NCBI GenBank assembly: GCA_018333845.1
Contig: JAGXSK010000362.1
Location: forward strand, 1-5,608
Reading direction: 5' to 3'
DNA from: Clostridia bacterium
Lineage (GTDB): Bacteria; Bacillota; DSM-16504; Desulfitibacterales; Desulfitibacteraceae
Length of the DNA stretch: 5,608 nt
Positions within the stretch are counted from its first letter, which is position 1; each line of letters begins with the position of its first letter. Made by a program: the position numbers and the translations under genes. Below, one piece after another: positions 1 through 5,608 of this stretch. The notes beneath the pieces were generated by a model that was given only the letters and a program-made list of their open reading frames with translations, was not told the DNA's origin and made no database searches.

Positions 1-554
1 GCATTGGAATAGTCTGTGGCATGGACCCTGCCCCCTGTAAGCTTCCAGATAAGCCAGGTGTCAATGGTTCCAAATAACAATTCTCCCTTATCTGCCCTTT
101 CCCGGAGGCCTGGAACATGCTTTAGTATCCATTTGACCTTTGTCCCAGAAAAGTAGGCATCTAATACAAGGCCCGTCTTGCGCCTGATTTTCTCATCCCA
201 ACCCTCTCTTCTTAGACGGTCACAGGTATCGGCAGTTCGTCTGCACTGCCAAACAATAGCGTTATATACTGGTCTTCCTGTGCTTTTATCCCATACCACT
301 GTAGTTTCTCTCTGGTTTGTTATGCCTATGGCTGCAATGTCATGAACATTGATACCCGCTTCTTTGACAACCCTCCGGGCTACCTCCAGCTGGCTTTCCC
401 ATATTTCCTCGGGATCATGCTCCACCCAACCAGGTTGCGGGTAAATTTGCTTAAATTCCTTGTTGTATTGTTTAATAATCTCCCCGTCCCTGTTAAACAA
501 AATCGCCCTGGAACTTGTGGTTCCCTGGTCCAGTGCTAACAAATATTTTGACAT
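1..554 (-). CDS. glpK: glycerol kinase, N-terminal part (cut by window edge)
   Basis: ATP:glycerol 3-phosphotransferase (EC 2.7.1.30), a cytoplasmic FGGY-family kinase that traps glycerol as sn-glycerol 3-phosphate. I translated it by hand from the ATG at 552-554; 184 codons are visible of a family length near 500. Residues 9-15 (DQGTTSS) form the N-terminal phosphate-binding motif of the ASKHA fold. QYPKPGWVEHDP-like residues follow (IYPQPGWVEHDP, 37-48), then GITNQRET (77-84), VWQCRR (101-106) and YFSGTKVKWILKH (134-146), which fits FGGY signature 1. R82, E83, W102 and Y134 match the glycerol-contacting residues of the E. coli enzyme (R83, E84, W103, Y135). An AGGGGGG ribosome site at 561-567, six bases from the ATG, supports this start. 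The match to E. coli GlpK is close and unbroken across the whole visible part, so it is not a pentulose kinase relative. The C-terminal half, including regulatory sites, is outside the window. It is separated by a long gap from the genes before it. Confidence 0.96.
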   Translation of the reverse strand, partial: MSKYLLALDQGTTSSRAILFNRDGEIIKQYNKEFKQIYPQPGWVEHDPEEIWESQLEVARRVVKEAGINVHDIAAIGITNQRETTVVWDKSTGRPVYNAIVWQCRRTADTCDRLRREGWDEKIRRKTGLVLDAYFSGTKVKWILKHVPGLRERADKGELLFGTIDTWLIWKLTGGRVHATDYSN

Positions 555-560
555 GTACAG

Positions 561-567
561 CCCCCCT
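561..567 (-). promoter_or_regulatory. ribosome-binding site of glpK
   Basis: On the minus strand this reads AGGGGGG, six bases before the ATG at 552-554. It fixes the glpK start, which also gives the expected short N-terminus before the DQGTTSS motif. Confidence 0.75.
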
Positions 568-580
568 GACTATAATTTCT

Positions 581-605
581 TCACATTAGTTTCCCTTGAA
601 TGTGA
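581..605. promoter_or_regulatory. inverted repeat upstream of glpK, possible operator or leader hairpin
   Basis: TCACATT (581-587) and AATGTGA (599-605) are perfect 7-bp inverted copies separated by 11 bases. The element lies 27-51 bases before the glpK ATG, just upstream of its ribosome site. It could be a repressor or activator half-site pair, or a small stem-loop in the glpK leader RNA. Orientation and spacing do not fit a CRP site (TGTGA-N6-TCACA), and I do not recognise the regulator. Confidence 0.4.
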
Positions 606-756
606 TATTCTTGTTACCATTTTACCTGATATTAAAGTTTACTGACTATGGTTTTATTTGAAAAAATGAAAAAAGTTTCCTTATTATTGTTTTCTTGATT
701 AAGCCCGGCCTGCTGCATTTCAAGAGTCTTGCATCCTTTTCTCCCCTTAGCTTTTG

Positions 757-798
757 ATTATATGAAAGCAATAAAAAGGTACTTAACAATCCTGTCAA
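757..798 (-). promoter_or_regulatory. candidate sigma-A-type promoter for glpK
   Basis: On the minus strand a perfect TTGACA (793-798) is followed, 17 bases on, by TTTATT (770-775), which matches the -10 consensus at four of six positions. A perfect TATAAT lies further down (757-762) but has only a poor -35 at normal spacing. Either arrangement would leave a leader of about 200 bases. The position in the only long gap suits a glpK promoter. The evidence is motif matching only, in AT-rich DNA where such matches are common. Confidence 0.3.
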
Positions 799-861
799 GG
801 TAATCCCTTCCTTTATATTGTTAATGCCAGCAGGTATATCCCTTTGGGCACTCTTTACGCA

Positions 862-894
862 AATAGCCAGGCATCACCTAGAAACCCAGCTATT
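862..894 (-). terminator. weak terminator-like hairpin after the M24-like gene
   Basis: The minus-strand transcript can form a ten-pair stem, AAUAGCUGGG against CCUGGCUAUU, with two internal G-U pairs and a 13-base loop. It begins 12 bases after the TAA of the M24-like gene. Only a short U run follows (UUU, then GCGUAAAG), so this is a poor classical intrinsic terminator. It may be a 3'-end stabilising hairpin or a partial terminator. Confidence 0.35.
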
Positions 895-906
895 GTTCCT
901 GCCTCA

Positions 907-2022
907 TTAATTTTCTAATATCAAGGGCCTAACTATTTGTTTATCCCCCAGGTCTACTATTGCAGTTGGCCACCAGGCCGGGACTACATCAAGAATCAAG
1001 GCAGAACCATCAGCCTTAACCAGTATGGTACTCTCGCTCTTTGTTCCCTTCAATGTAGGGTTCCAGCCAAACATCTGATTGACCTGGACCTTCTCACTTC
1101 TTTCACCTGCCCTGAATTCTCTTGGCGCATAGCCAATGGCTCCACCCTGATGATGACATTTCCACTCGTCAGGATAGCCCAGGCGGGCGAATTCATTCTG
1201 GCAGGCTTTAAAAGCAAGGTCACTTTCTTCACCAGGTATGGTATTTGCAATCATTGCTCCATCCACCTGGCATACCATTAGCTGTTTCTTCCTTATATCT
1301 TCAGGAAGCTTTCCCAGGTAGAAGGCCCTTGTCAGGGTTATATGGATACCCCATTTCTCCCCAACCAGACTGATTAATCCATATTTCTCAAGCTTTTTGC
1401 CAGTGGGAACTGGATGCCTGCAGGTGAAAACCCTGTCATCTGTGCCTACTAAAAGAACAGCCGGCTTTACCCCTTGCTCCAATAATTCACCACTAATCCT
1501 CGCCGTTATTTCCTGTTCACTTATCCCAGGCCTTGCATCAACACAGGCGCTTGTTATTCTTTCTGAGCAGATTAATGCAATTTCCTGTGCCTTTGCCACT
1601 TCTGATTGAGTTAAAGAAAAACGCAATCTGTCAATTTCATCACTTACCAGCTCCAAGCCTGGAATGGGAACATCACTGCCAACCTTTAAATCCTTTATTT
1701 TATCTTTTAAAACATTAATAGGATTGGCGAACCAGTCATAGGTTACAGCCTCATAGTGCTCAAAGGGTATTTGTTCGGCAGTTATCCTATCAATTTCATT
1801 TATGGGAGCAAATACATATATACTGCCCCTAAGATACAGGATAAAGGAACAACCCCTTTCGGAGCCGGTAACAACCCTGTTAGTACCTCCACCTGTAAAC
1901 CAGGCAAAGTTTGTAAATTTAAAAAAGCATAGTCCATCTAACCCCAGGTCCAAACAGAGCTTTTCAACACGTGCTTCCTTTTCACTTACCTCTTCCTGCA
2001 GAAGATGTGTTTTTATAGTCAT
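907..2022 (-). CDS. creatinase/prolidase-fold (M24-like) protein with degenerate metal site
   Basis: A 371-residue cytoplasmic protein with no signal peptide or membrane segment. Residues 1-135 look like a creatinase N-terminal domain and about 140-360 like the pita-bread M24 domain; the length is normal for the prolidase, aminopeptidase P and creatinase group. Landmarks are CRHPVPTGKKL (201-211), GEKWGIHITLTRAF (221-234), HHQGGAIG (290-297), NQMFGWNP (315-322) and SESTILV (329-335). Aligned by eye with prolidases, the five metal ligands D, D, H, E, E become S218, T229, G294, N321 and E330, so only the last is kept. H203, the conserved substrate-side histidine (creatinase H232), is retained, and its distance to E330 resembles H232 to E358 in creatinase. 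It is therefore probably either a metal-free hydrolase or a non-enzymatic binding protein rather than a dipeptidase. The ATG at 2020-2022 follows a GAGGG site by eight bases. It lies 44 bases after the isomerase-like gene and is likely co-transcribed. Fold is confident, function unknown. Confidence 0.85.
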   Translation of the reverse strand: MTIKTHLLQEEVSEKEARVEKLCLDLGLDGLCFFKFTNFAWFTGGGTNRVVTGSERGCSFILYLRGSIYVFAPINEIDRITAEQIPFEHYEAVTYDWFANPINVLKDKIKDLKVGSDVPIPGLELVSDEIDRLRFSLTQSEVAKAQEIALICSERITSACVDARPGISEQEITARISGELLEQGVKPAVLLVGTDDRVFTCRHPVPTGKKLEKYGLISLVGEKWGIHITLTRAFYLGKLPEDIRKKQLMVCQVDGAMIANTIPGEESDLAFKACQNEFARLGYPDEWKCHHQGGAIGYAPREFRAGERSEKVQVNQMFGWNPTLKGTKSESTILVKADGSALILDVVPAWWPTAIVDLGDKQIVRPLILEN

Positions 2023-2066
2023 AAGTCAATCCCTCTTAATGCTCAATATTTTATTAATATCCAAGT

Positions 2067-3404
2067 CTAGTATTCAATTACTTCTATTTGCAGGAGTCTG
2101 CCTAGAGATTTAACAGCCTCACTTACATCTCCATATCCAAGGACAAAATGGGGCTCCCAGCCGGCCTGAACTGCATCTTCAACAATTTTGCCTGCATCAT
2201 TGTCAGTTTTAACAACCACCGAGGTTCCCAGAAACTGCTGGGGTTCATCAATGGCTTCCCCGCCCATGAGGAATATGCGAAAAGTTCCGTCAGCCTTTCT
2301 CCCTAGACGAATAACTGTAACCCTTCCTGATTTTAGACCAAATTCCATGGTAGGTCCGATTTTTCTGTTGGGGTGGACTCCCGCCCTTGCCCCTGTATCC
2401 TTGCGGGCCAGGGAGCAGGCGCCTGCACCGCAGTGCCAGAAGGTAATGGTATTTTTCTTCTCATCCAGGGAAACTGGATCTCCAAAGTAAGGAGCTGCAC
2501 CAGTCAATTCCTTTAATATATACATGGAAACAGCACCATAAACATCTGCCTCACAAGCAGCTGCTATATCCTTATCAATAAGGGTTGATAAGACACCGCA
2601 AACCGGGGTTGCATATTCAGTGAAAAAATCAGGCCAGCAGCGTGAAGCAAGGGCTTTAATACCTTTTTCTTCTATGAATTGAGAATATGCAGCATAGAGT
2701 CTTCCATATTTTTCTAGATTGTCTGGGGGCATTTTATCTGCATCCTTTAGTGTACCGCACAATTCTGAGATATGCTGTTCATACTGCCCCTTATCTAGTT
2801 CTTTTGCCCTTTTGATAATGTCTCTAGCTTCAATATTCTCTATTTTAGAGCCTGTGAGTTTTAACAGTTCTGTATCAAGGGCTGTGGAAAAATAAAAGCC
2901 CCCAGGAGCAGTTCCAACCACTCCAACAGTTAGCCCTCTCAAGCTCTTCTTAACCCTACAAGCATCTATGACACTTTTTATCTTCCCTGCAACCTTTTCT
3001 TCTCCTGGTGCGCCAAAAATATATTCATAGCTTCTGCCCTGACTGGTGAATAGGTTTCCAGCTGAAAAGGCACCTGTCAGAGAATTAAGGCGTAATCTTC
3101 CTCCATCTATGATCGGCTCTCTAACAGTCCATAGAAGGATTGGACATTTAATACCACGAACAACCTCTGCAGCAAAAGTGGAGTCCACAAAGGTGGTATT
3201 CTGAAAAATAATCAGGTCAGGTTCATCTAAGCTGACAAGATACTCCCTTAACATTTCTGGTGATGTTATTAGTTCTTCAGGCATTTCCATATGGGAGTAT
3301 ATTTCCCCAAGCATTTTTTTGGAACTTTCCAGTACTTCTCCTGCACTTTCCATATGAAAATTTACACGACCAAGGGGGAGAAATACTACCTGCAGCTGCT
3401 TCAT
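2067..3404 (-). CDS. L-fucose isomerase-like protein (ketol-isomerase of unknown substrate)
   Basis: A 445-residue cytoplasmic protein of the L-fucose/L-arabinose isomerase superfamily, which interconverts aldoses and ketoses with a divalent metal. The Rossmann-like N-terminal half includes PDLIIFQNTTF (62-72) and PILLWTVREP (88-97). The second half carries family hallmarks ASRCWPDF (253-260), ACEADVYGA (283-291), FWHCGAGA (322-329), GPTMEFG (350-356) and PHFVLGYGDV (418-427). E263 and D287 are 24 residues apart, as are the metal ligands E337 and D361 of E. coli FucI. H419 or H324 may supply the histidine; this assignment is inference. It is much shorter than true FucI (about 590 residues) and lacks its extra regions, so L-fucose should not be assumed. 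Such short relatives include isomerases of other sugars, among them sulfoquinovose. The ATG at 3402-3404 has GGAGAGG five bases upstream. It starts 28 bases after the second permease gene, which indicates that the product acts on the imported compound. Confidence 0.85.
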   Translation of the reverse strand: MKQLQVVFLPLGRVNFHMESAGEVLESSKKMLGEIYSHMEMPEELITSPEMLREYLVSLDEPDLIIFQNTTFVDSTFAAEVVRGIKCPILLWTVREPIIDGGRLRLNSLTGAFSAGNLFTSQGRSYEYIFGAPGEEKVAGKIKSVIDACRVKKSLRGLTVGVVGTAPGGFYFSTALDTELLKLTGSKIENIEARDIIKRAKELDKGQYEQHISELCGTLKDADKMPPDNLEKYGRLYAAYSQFIEEKGIKALASRCWPDFFTEYATPVCGVLSTLIDKDIAAACEADVYGAVSMYILKELTGAAPYFGDPVSLDEKKNTITFWHCGAGACSLARKDTGARAGVHPNRKIGPTMEFGLKSGRVTVIRLGRKADGTFRIFLMGGEAIDEPQQFLGTSVVVKTDNDAGKIVEDAVQAGWEPHFVLGYGDVSEAVKSLGRLLQIEVIEY

Positions 3405-3432
3405 TCTATCCTCTCCATTTCCAAGCTCTAAT

Positions 3433-4332
3433 TTAACCCTTCATTGAACCAGCTGTCATGCCCGCAATGAAGTACCTCTGTAAGAATACGTAGATTACAA
3501 TCATTGGTAAAGATGCCACCACAACTCCAGCAAAAATCATTGGGTAATTAGTTAGATATTGTCCCTGGAACTGTAATAACGCTAACGGGATAGTCTTGAG
3601 CCCCGTTGATTTGATAAATAAAAGGGGGTAAAGCAAATCGTTCCACGAAATCACAAAGCAAAAAATTGCTACTGATGACATTGCAGGCAGAGACAAGGGC
3701 AAAACAATCCTTCTATAAATCTGCCAGTGGGAAGCCCCATCAATCATTGCCGCTTCTATTAAGCCCTTTGGCAGTGCTCTCATGAACCCTGTAAGGATAA
3801 ATACACATATGGGCAGCAGGGCCGAAATTGTAACTATTATTAAACCAAGGTGCTTGTTTAAAAGATTGAGCTTTGCAAAGAGCACGTAAATAGGGATCAT
3901 ATTAACCTGGGCGGGTATCATCATCCCCACCACCAGGAAGCCGAAAATAAGGCCGCCAAGCCATCTAGGCAGTCTAATAATAGCATAGGATATCATACTC
4001 CCAAAAAAGAGAATGAAAAAAACAGAGGTAAAGGTAACAAAGACGCTATTCTTAAAATACAGGAGCATGTTTTCATTGGCAAAAAGAGTTACATAGTTTA
4101 CAAAGCCCCATTTTTCAGGAAGACCAAGGGGGTCTAGATATAATTGTCTTAAATCCTTAAAACTGGCAAAAAAGACTAATGTTAAGGGGCCAATGATCAG
4201 CAAGGAAAAAATAATTAGTGGTATTTGTCTTAGAACCTTATCTAAAAGTCTATCAGTACCATAGATGCTGGTATCCTCACTAGCAGGGGCGTTTTTAAAG
4301 GATTTATGATTTTTTGCAAGATTCTTTTCCAT
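3433..4332 (-). CDS. CUT1-type carbohydrate ABC transporter permease, MalG/UgpE-like
   Basis: Inner-membrane subunit of 299 residues that pairs with the preceding permease to form the import channel. About six hydrophobic segments are visible, near 37-57, 95-117, 125-150, 160-182, 215-235 and 265-285. The cytoplasmic EAA loop, which docks on the ATPase, is at 190-213 (LIEAAMIDGASHWQIYRRI, then VLPL). The C-terminus QRYFIAGMTAGSMKG (285-299) is typical of the MalG/UgpE/AraQ side of the heterodimer. A hydrophilic N-terminal extension of about 35 residues precedes the first membrane segment, somewhat longer than many relatives. The start at 4330-4332 is supported by AAAGGGGG seven bases upstream, partly overlapping the end of the preceding gene. 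Only 12 bases separate the two permease genes, so translational coupling is likely. The transported substrate cannot be read from the sequence. Confidence 0.95.
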   Translation of the reverse strand: MEKNLAKNHKSFKNAPASEDTSIYGTDRLLDKVLRQIPLIIFSLLIIGPLTLVFFASFKDLRQLYLDPLGLPEKWGFVNYVTLFANENMLLYFKNSVFVTFTSVFFILFFGSMISYAIIRLPRWLGGLIFGFLVVGMMIPAQVNMIPIYVLFAKLNLLNKHLGLIIVTISALLPICVFILTGFMRALPKGLIEAAMIDGASHWQIYRRIVLPLSLPAMSSVAIFCFVISWNDLLYPLLFIKSTGLKTIPLALLQFQGQYLTNYPMIFAGVVVASLPMIVIYVFLQRYFIAGMTAGSMKG

Positions 4333-4344
4333 TTCAATCCCCCT

Positions 4345-5229
4345 TTAATAATTAACCTTGTTAGCTTTTAACAGCCTGAACTGCATGATGGTTATAAAAG
4401 CAACAATAACCAAAAATACAACTGAAGCCGCTGAAGCATAACCAAATTTGTAATGGGTAAATGCTTGATGATATATAAACAACGAGAGTATTTCCGTTGC
4501 ATATGAAGGTCCGCCATCTGTCATGGCTAAAATCAAGTCAAAGGCTTTAAAGGATTGCAGTGTGGTATAGGCCACCACAATAGTTGCTGCAGGGGCAATT
4601 AATGGCCATGTAACATGCCTAAAGGTCTGCCATCTGCTAGCTCCCTCGATTCTAGCCACCTCATAAAGGGATTTGGGGACTGAATGCAGGCCTGCTATAA
4701 ATATAATCATTACCTGTCCTGTATGAAACCACACTTGAGTAAAGGCTATACTGAATATGGCAACATTTCTATCTCCTAACCAGGATTGAATTAAACTTTC
4801 CATGCCCAGGATTGTCATCAATGTATTCAAGGAGCCTATACTTGGCTCATAAACAAAGATCCAAATAAAAGCTACTGATACTGAGGATATTATGGTAGGA
4901 AGAAAGAATAAGGCCCTGTAAAATATATTTACCCTTGTATTTTTCACAAGGATTATGGCAAAAATTAAAGAAAACAAGGTTTGAAACACAACCACAAACA
5001 ACATGAACTTCAAGTTGTTGCCCAGGGCTGTAGTAAAAATTGGATCATTGGTGAACATTCTCTGATAATTATCCAGCCCAACAAAATTATATGAATGGGA
5101 AAGACCATTCCAATCAGTAAAGCTAAGACCCAGAGCCGACATTGTTGGAAAAAAGAAAAAAATAGTATATAAAACCACCCCTGGCAATAGGAAAAAGGAT
5201 AGTTTCCAGTACTTCTGCATGGTCTTCAT
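4345..5229 (-). CDS. CUT1-type carbohydrate ABC transporter permease, MalF/UgpA-like
   Basis: Inner-membrane subunit of 294 residues, the first of the two channel-forming permeases. Six hydrophobic segments are visible, near 9-29, 72-95, 105-127, 155-180, 210-230 and 265-287. Family landmarks are FTDWNG (37-42), NFVGLDNY (48-55), the EAA loop at 188-209 (LYEVARIEGASRWQTFRHV, then TWPL) and MTDGGP (236-241), which corresponds to the LTxGGP of sugar permeases. The length fits UgpA/LacF-type proteins and excludes the longer MalF form with its large periplasmic loop. The ATG at 5227-5229 is backed by a perfect AAGGAGG site seven bases upstream; a second methionine at residue 4 is less well placed. 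It follows the binding-protein gene after a 74-base gap containing a strong hairpin. No ATPase gene lies beside it, as is common in Firmicute CUT1 operons that share one ATPase. Confidence 0.95.
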   Translation of the reverse strand: MKTMQKYWKLSFFLLPGVVLYTIFFFFPTMSALGLSFTDWNGLSHSYNFVGLDNYQRMFTNDPIFTTALGNNLKFMLFVVVFQTLFSLIFAIILVKNTRVNIFYRALFFLPTIISSVSVAFIWIFVYEPSIGSLNTLMTILGMESLIQSWLGDRNVAIFSIAFTQVWFHTGQVMIIFIAGLHSVPKSLYEVARIEGASRWQTFRHVTWPLIAPAATIVVAYTTLQSFKAFDLILAMTDGGPSYATEILSLFIYHQAFTHYKFGYASAASVVFLVIVAFITIMQFRLLKANKVNY

Positions 5230-5236
5230 AATTTTT

Positions 5237-5243
5237 CCTCCTT
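5237..5243 (-). promoter_or_regulatory. ribosome-binding site of the first permease gene
   Basis: A perfect AAGGAGG on the minus strand, seven bases from the ATG at 5227-5229. It lies immediately outside the base of the intercistronic hairpin, so folding should leave it exposed. Such sites are typical of Firmicutes. Confidence 0.85.
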
Positions 5244-5253
5244 GCCTTCATTA

Positions 5254-5290
5254 GCAGCAATGAGAGAGGACAATTCCTCTCTCATTCTGC
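5254..5290 (-). terminator. strong intercistronic stem-loop between binding-protein and permease genes
   Basis: A perfect 12-bp inverted repeat, AATGAGAGAGGA (5259-5270) and TCCTCTCTCATT (5275-5286), with a four-base loop. It extends by GCAG/CTGC (5254-5257 and 5287-5290) past a single bulged base at 5258, giving 16 pairs. A further GCCTT/AAGGC pair (5244-5248 and 5294-5298) may close the base imperfectly. No U tract follows on the minus strand, so it is not a full intrinsic terminator. In ABC operons a hairpin here commonly protects or partly terminates the upstream message so that the binding protein exceeds the permeases; that role is inferred. Confidence 0.7.
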
Positions 5291-5303
5291 TTAAAGGCTT
5301 GTT

Positions 5304-5608
5304 CTAGTTAATAGCTCGCTCTACCGCTTCCTGAGCCTTCCGGGCAGCATCTGCCGGAGTCATACCGCCAATTACGTCAACAACTGCTGTAGTAATTGCA
5401 GTTTCCACTTCACTTACAGTAACTGTATAACGCGGCTGGAATAAAGTCTTTCTGGTTAACCATGGAGCTTGCGCATTTAATTCTGGCGAATCATATTCTA
5501 CACCATTTACTGTTAACATCTGGCCAGTTGCTGCTGCATACTGGGCAGCTATTTCAGGTCTAAACAAGAATTCCAAAAATTTTAAAGCGGCTTCTTGATT
5601 AGGTGAAT
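5304..5608 (-). CDS. ABC transporter extracellular solute-binding protein, C-terminal end (cut by window edge)
   Basis: The last 100 residues of a protein that enters from beyond the right edge and ends at a TAG (5304-5306). The frame stays open to the edge; the TTG near 5574-5576 is an internal leucine codon, not a start. Visible text such as SPNQEAALKFLEFLF (1-15), PEIAAQYAAATGQMLTV (17-33) and the helical tail with DVIGGMTPADAARKAQ (near 78-93) is characteristic of the C-terminal lobe of family 1 sugar-binding proteins: a helix that closes the pocket, the 'G..P' segment and a final 'G..P.eAa..aq' helix. It would be a lipoprotein or cell-wall-side receptor that delivers substrate to the permeases, but the signal peptide is outside the window. 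It is the first visible gene of the operon. Identity as a binding protein is supported equally by sequence and by its place before two CUT1 permeases; the ligand is unknown. Confidence 0.88.
   Translation of the reverse strand, partial: SPNQEAALKFLEFLFRPEIAAQYAAATGQMLTVNGVEYDSPELNAQAPWLTRKTLFQPRYTVTVSEVETAITTAVVDVIGGMTPADAARKAQEAVERAIN

Larger units (their letters stand above)
555..906. other. intergenic region between the M24-like gene and glpK
   Basis: About 350 bases with no recognised gene. In minus-strand order it holds a ten-pair hairpin just after the M24-like stop (862-894), a TTGACA box (793-798) with a weak TTTATT partner at 770-775, a separate TATAAT (757-762), a pyrimidine/purine-skewed AT-rich stretch (655-700), a 7-bp inverted repeat (581-605) and the glpK ribosome site. 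A minus-strand frame is open from 873 to a TAG at 646-648, but it resembles nothing I know. The size contrasts with the 12-74 base gaps upstream, so this is most simply the boundary between two transcription units. Confidence 0.7.

Noticed and set aside
342..645. Two overlapping plus-strand open frames (65 and 61 codons)
   Set aside because: Largely antisense to the glpK N-terminus, which matches the family residue by residue. The second only spills into the AT-rich gap.
616..652. ACCAT...ATGGT inverted repeat
   Set aside because: Only five pairs with a 27-base spacer and immediate mismatches inside; expected by chance.
720..734. Five-codon minus-strand mini-ORF (ATG...TGA) after an AAGGGGAG site at 741-748
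   Set aside because: Spacing is good for a leader peptide, but four residues with no regulatory codon run and no attenuator pair downstream give no support for a function.
555..800. CcpA catabolite-repression (cre) site or GlpP-type antiterminator leader upstream of glpK
   Set aside because: I looked for a cre-like pattern and found no convincing match. No strong terminator hairpin followed by a U tract is present in the leader, so neither known control could be supported.
937..1281. Plus-strand open frame of 114 codons
   Set aside because: Lies wholly antisense to the M24-like gene, has no ribosome site or family features, and is the shadow of a well-supported coding frame. The same applies to plus-strand frames at 1397-1718 and 1802-2113 and the minus-strand frame at 1050-1250.
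2023..2066. Possible hairpin between the isomerase-like and M24-like genes
   Set aside because: Only a short AT-only palindrome around 2046-2060; too weak for a terminator, and the 44-base gap is consistent with one operon.
2188..2490. Plus-strand open frame of 100 codons
   Set aside because: Antisense to the isomerase-like gene, whose motifs are continuous through the region; the plus-strand translation has low-complexity, unrecognisable content.
5304..5576. Separate 90-codon gene starting at TTG
   Set aside because: The frame is open beyond the TTG to the window edge and the extra residues (SPNQEAALKF) continue the binding-protein C-terminal pattern, so this is the end of a longer gene.

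Overview
All real genes in this window lie on the minus strand, so the window reads right to left. In order of transcription: the C-terminal end of an extracellular solute-binding protein (5304-5608, cut by the window edge); two sugar-type (CUT1) ABC permeases (4345-5229 and 3433-4332); an L-fucose isomerase-like protein (2067-3404); a creatinase/prolidase-fold (M24-like) protein (907-2022); a gap of about 350 bases; and the first 184 codons of glycerol kinase glpK (1-554, running off the left edge).

The DNA is moderately AT-rich. It has strong purine Shine-Dalgarno sites (AAGGAGG, AAAGGGGG, AGGGGGG) and tight head-to-tail gene packing. This suggests a Firmicute, most likely of the Clostridia type, but that is inferred from style and protein resemblance and the species cannot be named. 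No plus-strand gene, tRNA, rRNA, IS element or CRISPR array was seen.

The binding protein, permeases, isomerase-like protein and M24-like protein look like one operon, with gaps of 74, 12, 28 and 44 bases. A long perfect hairpin sits between the binding-protein gene and the first permease gene, where such structures commonly let the binding protein be made in excess. No ATPase gene is visible, so it lies outside the window or a shared sugar-transporter ATPase is used.

Glycerol kinase follows after a gap that holds a weak terminator-like hairpin, a possible promoter and a 7-bp inverted repeat just upstream of the ribosome-binding site. It may therefore be transcribed or regulated separately.

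Together the genes look like an uptake and catabolic locus for a sugar or sugar-glycerol compound. The transporter imports it, the isomerase-like enzyme converts an aldose to a ketose, and glycerol kinase captures any released glycerol. The substrate is unknown. The M24-like protein is the oddest member: aligned by eye, four of the five usual metal ligands are replaced, so it is probably not an ordinary metallopeptidase.
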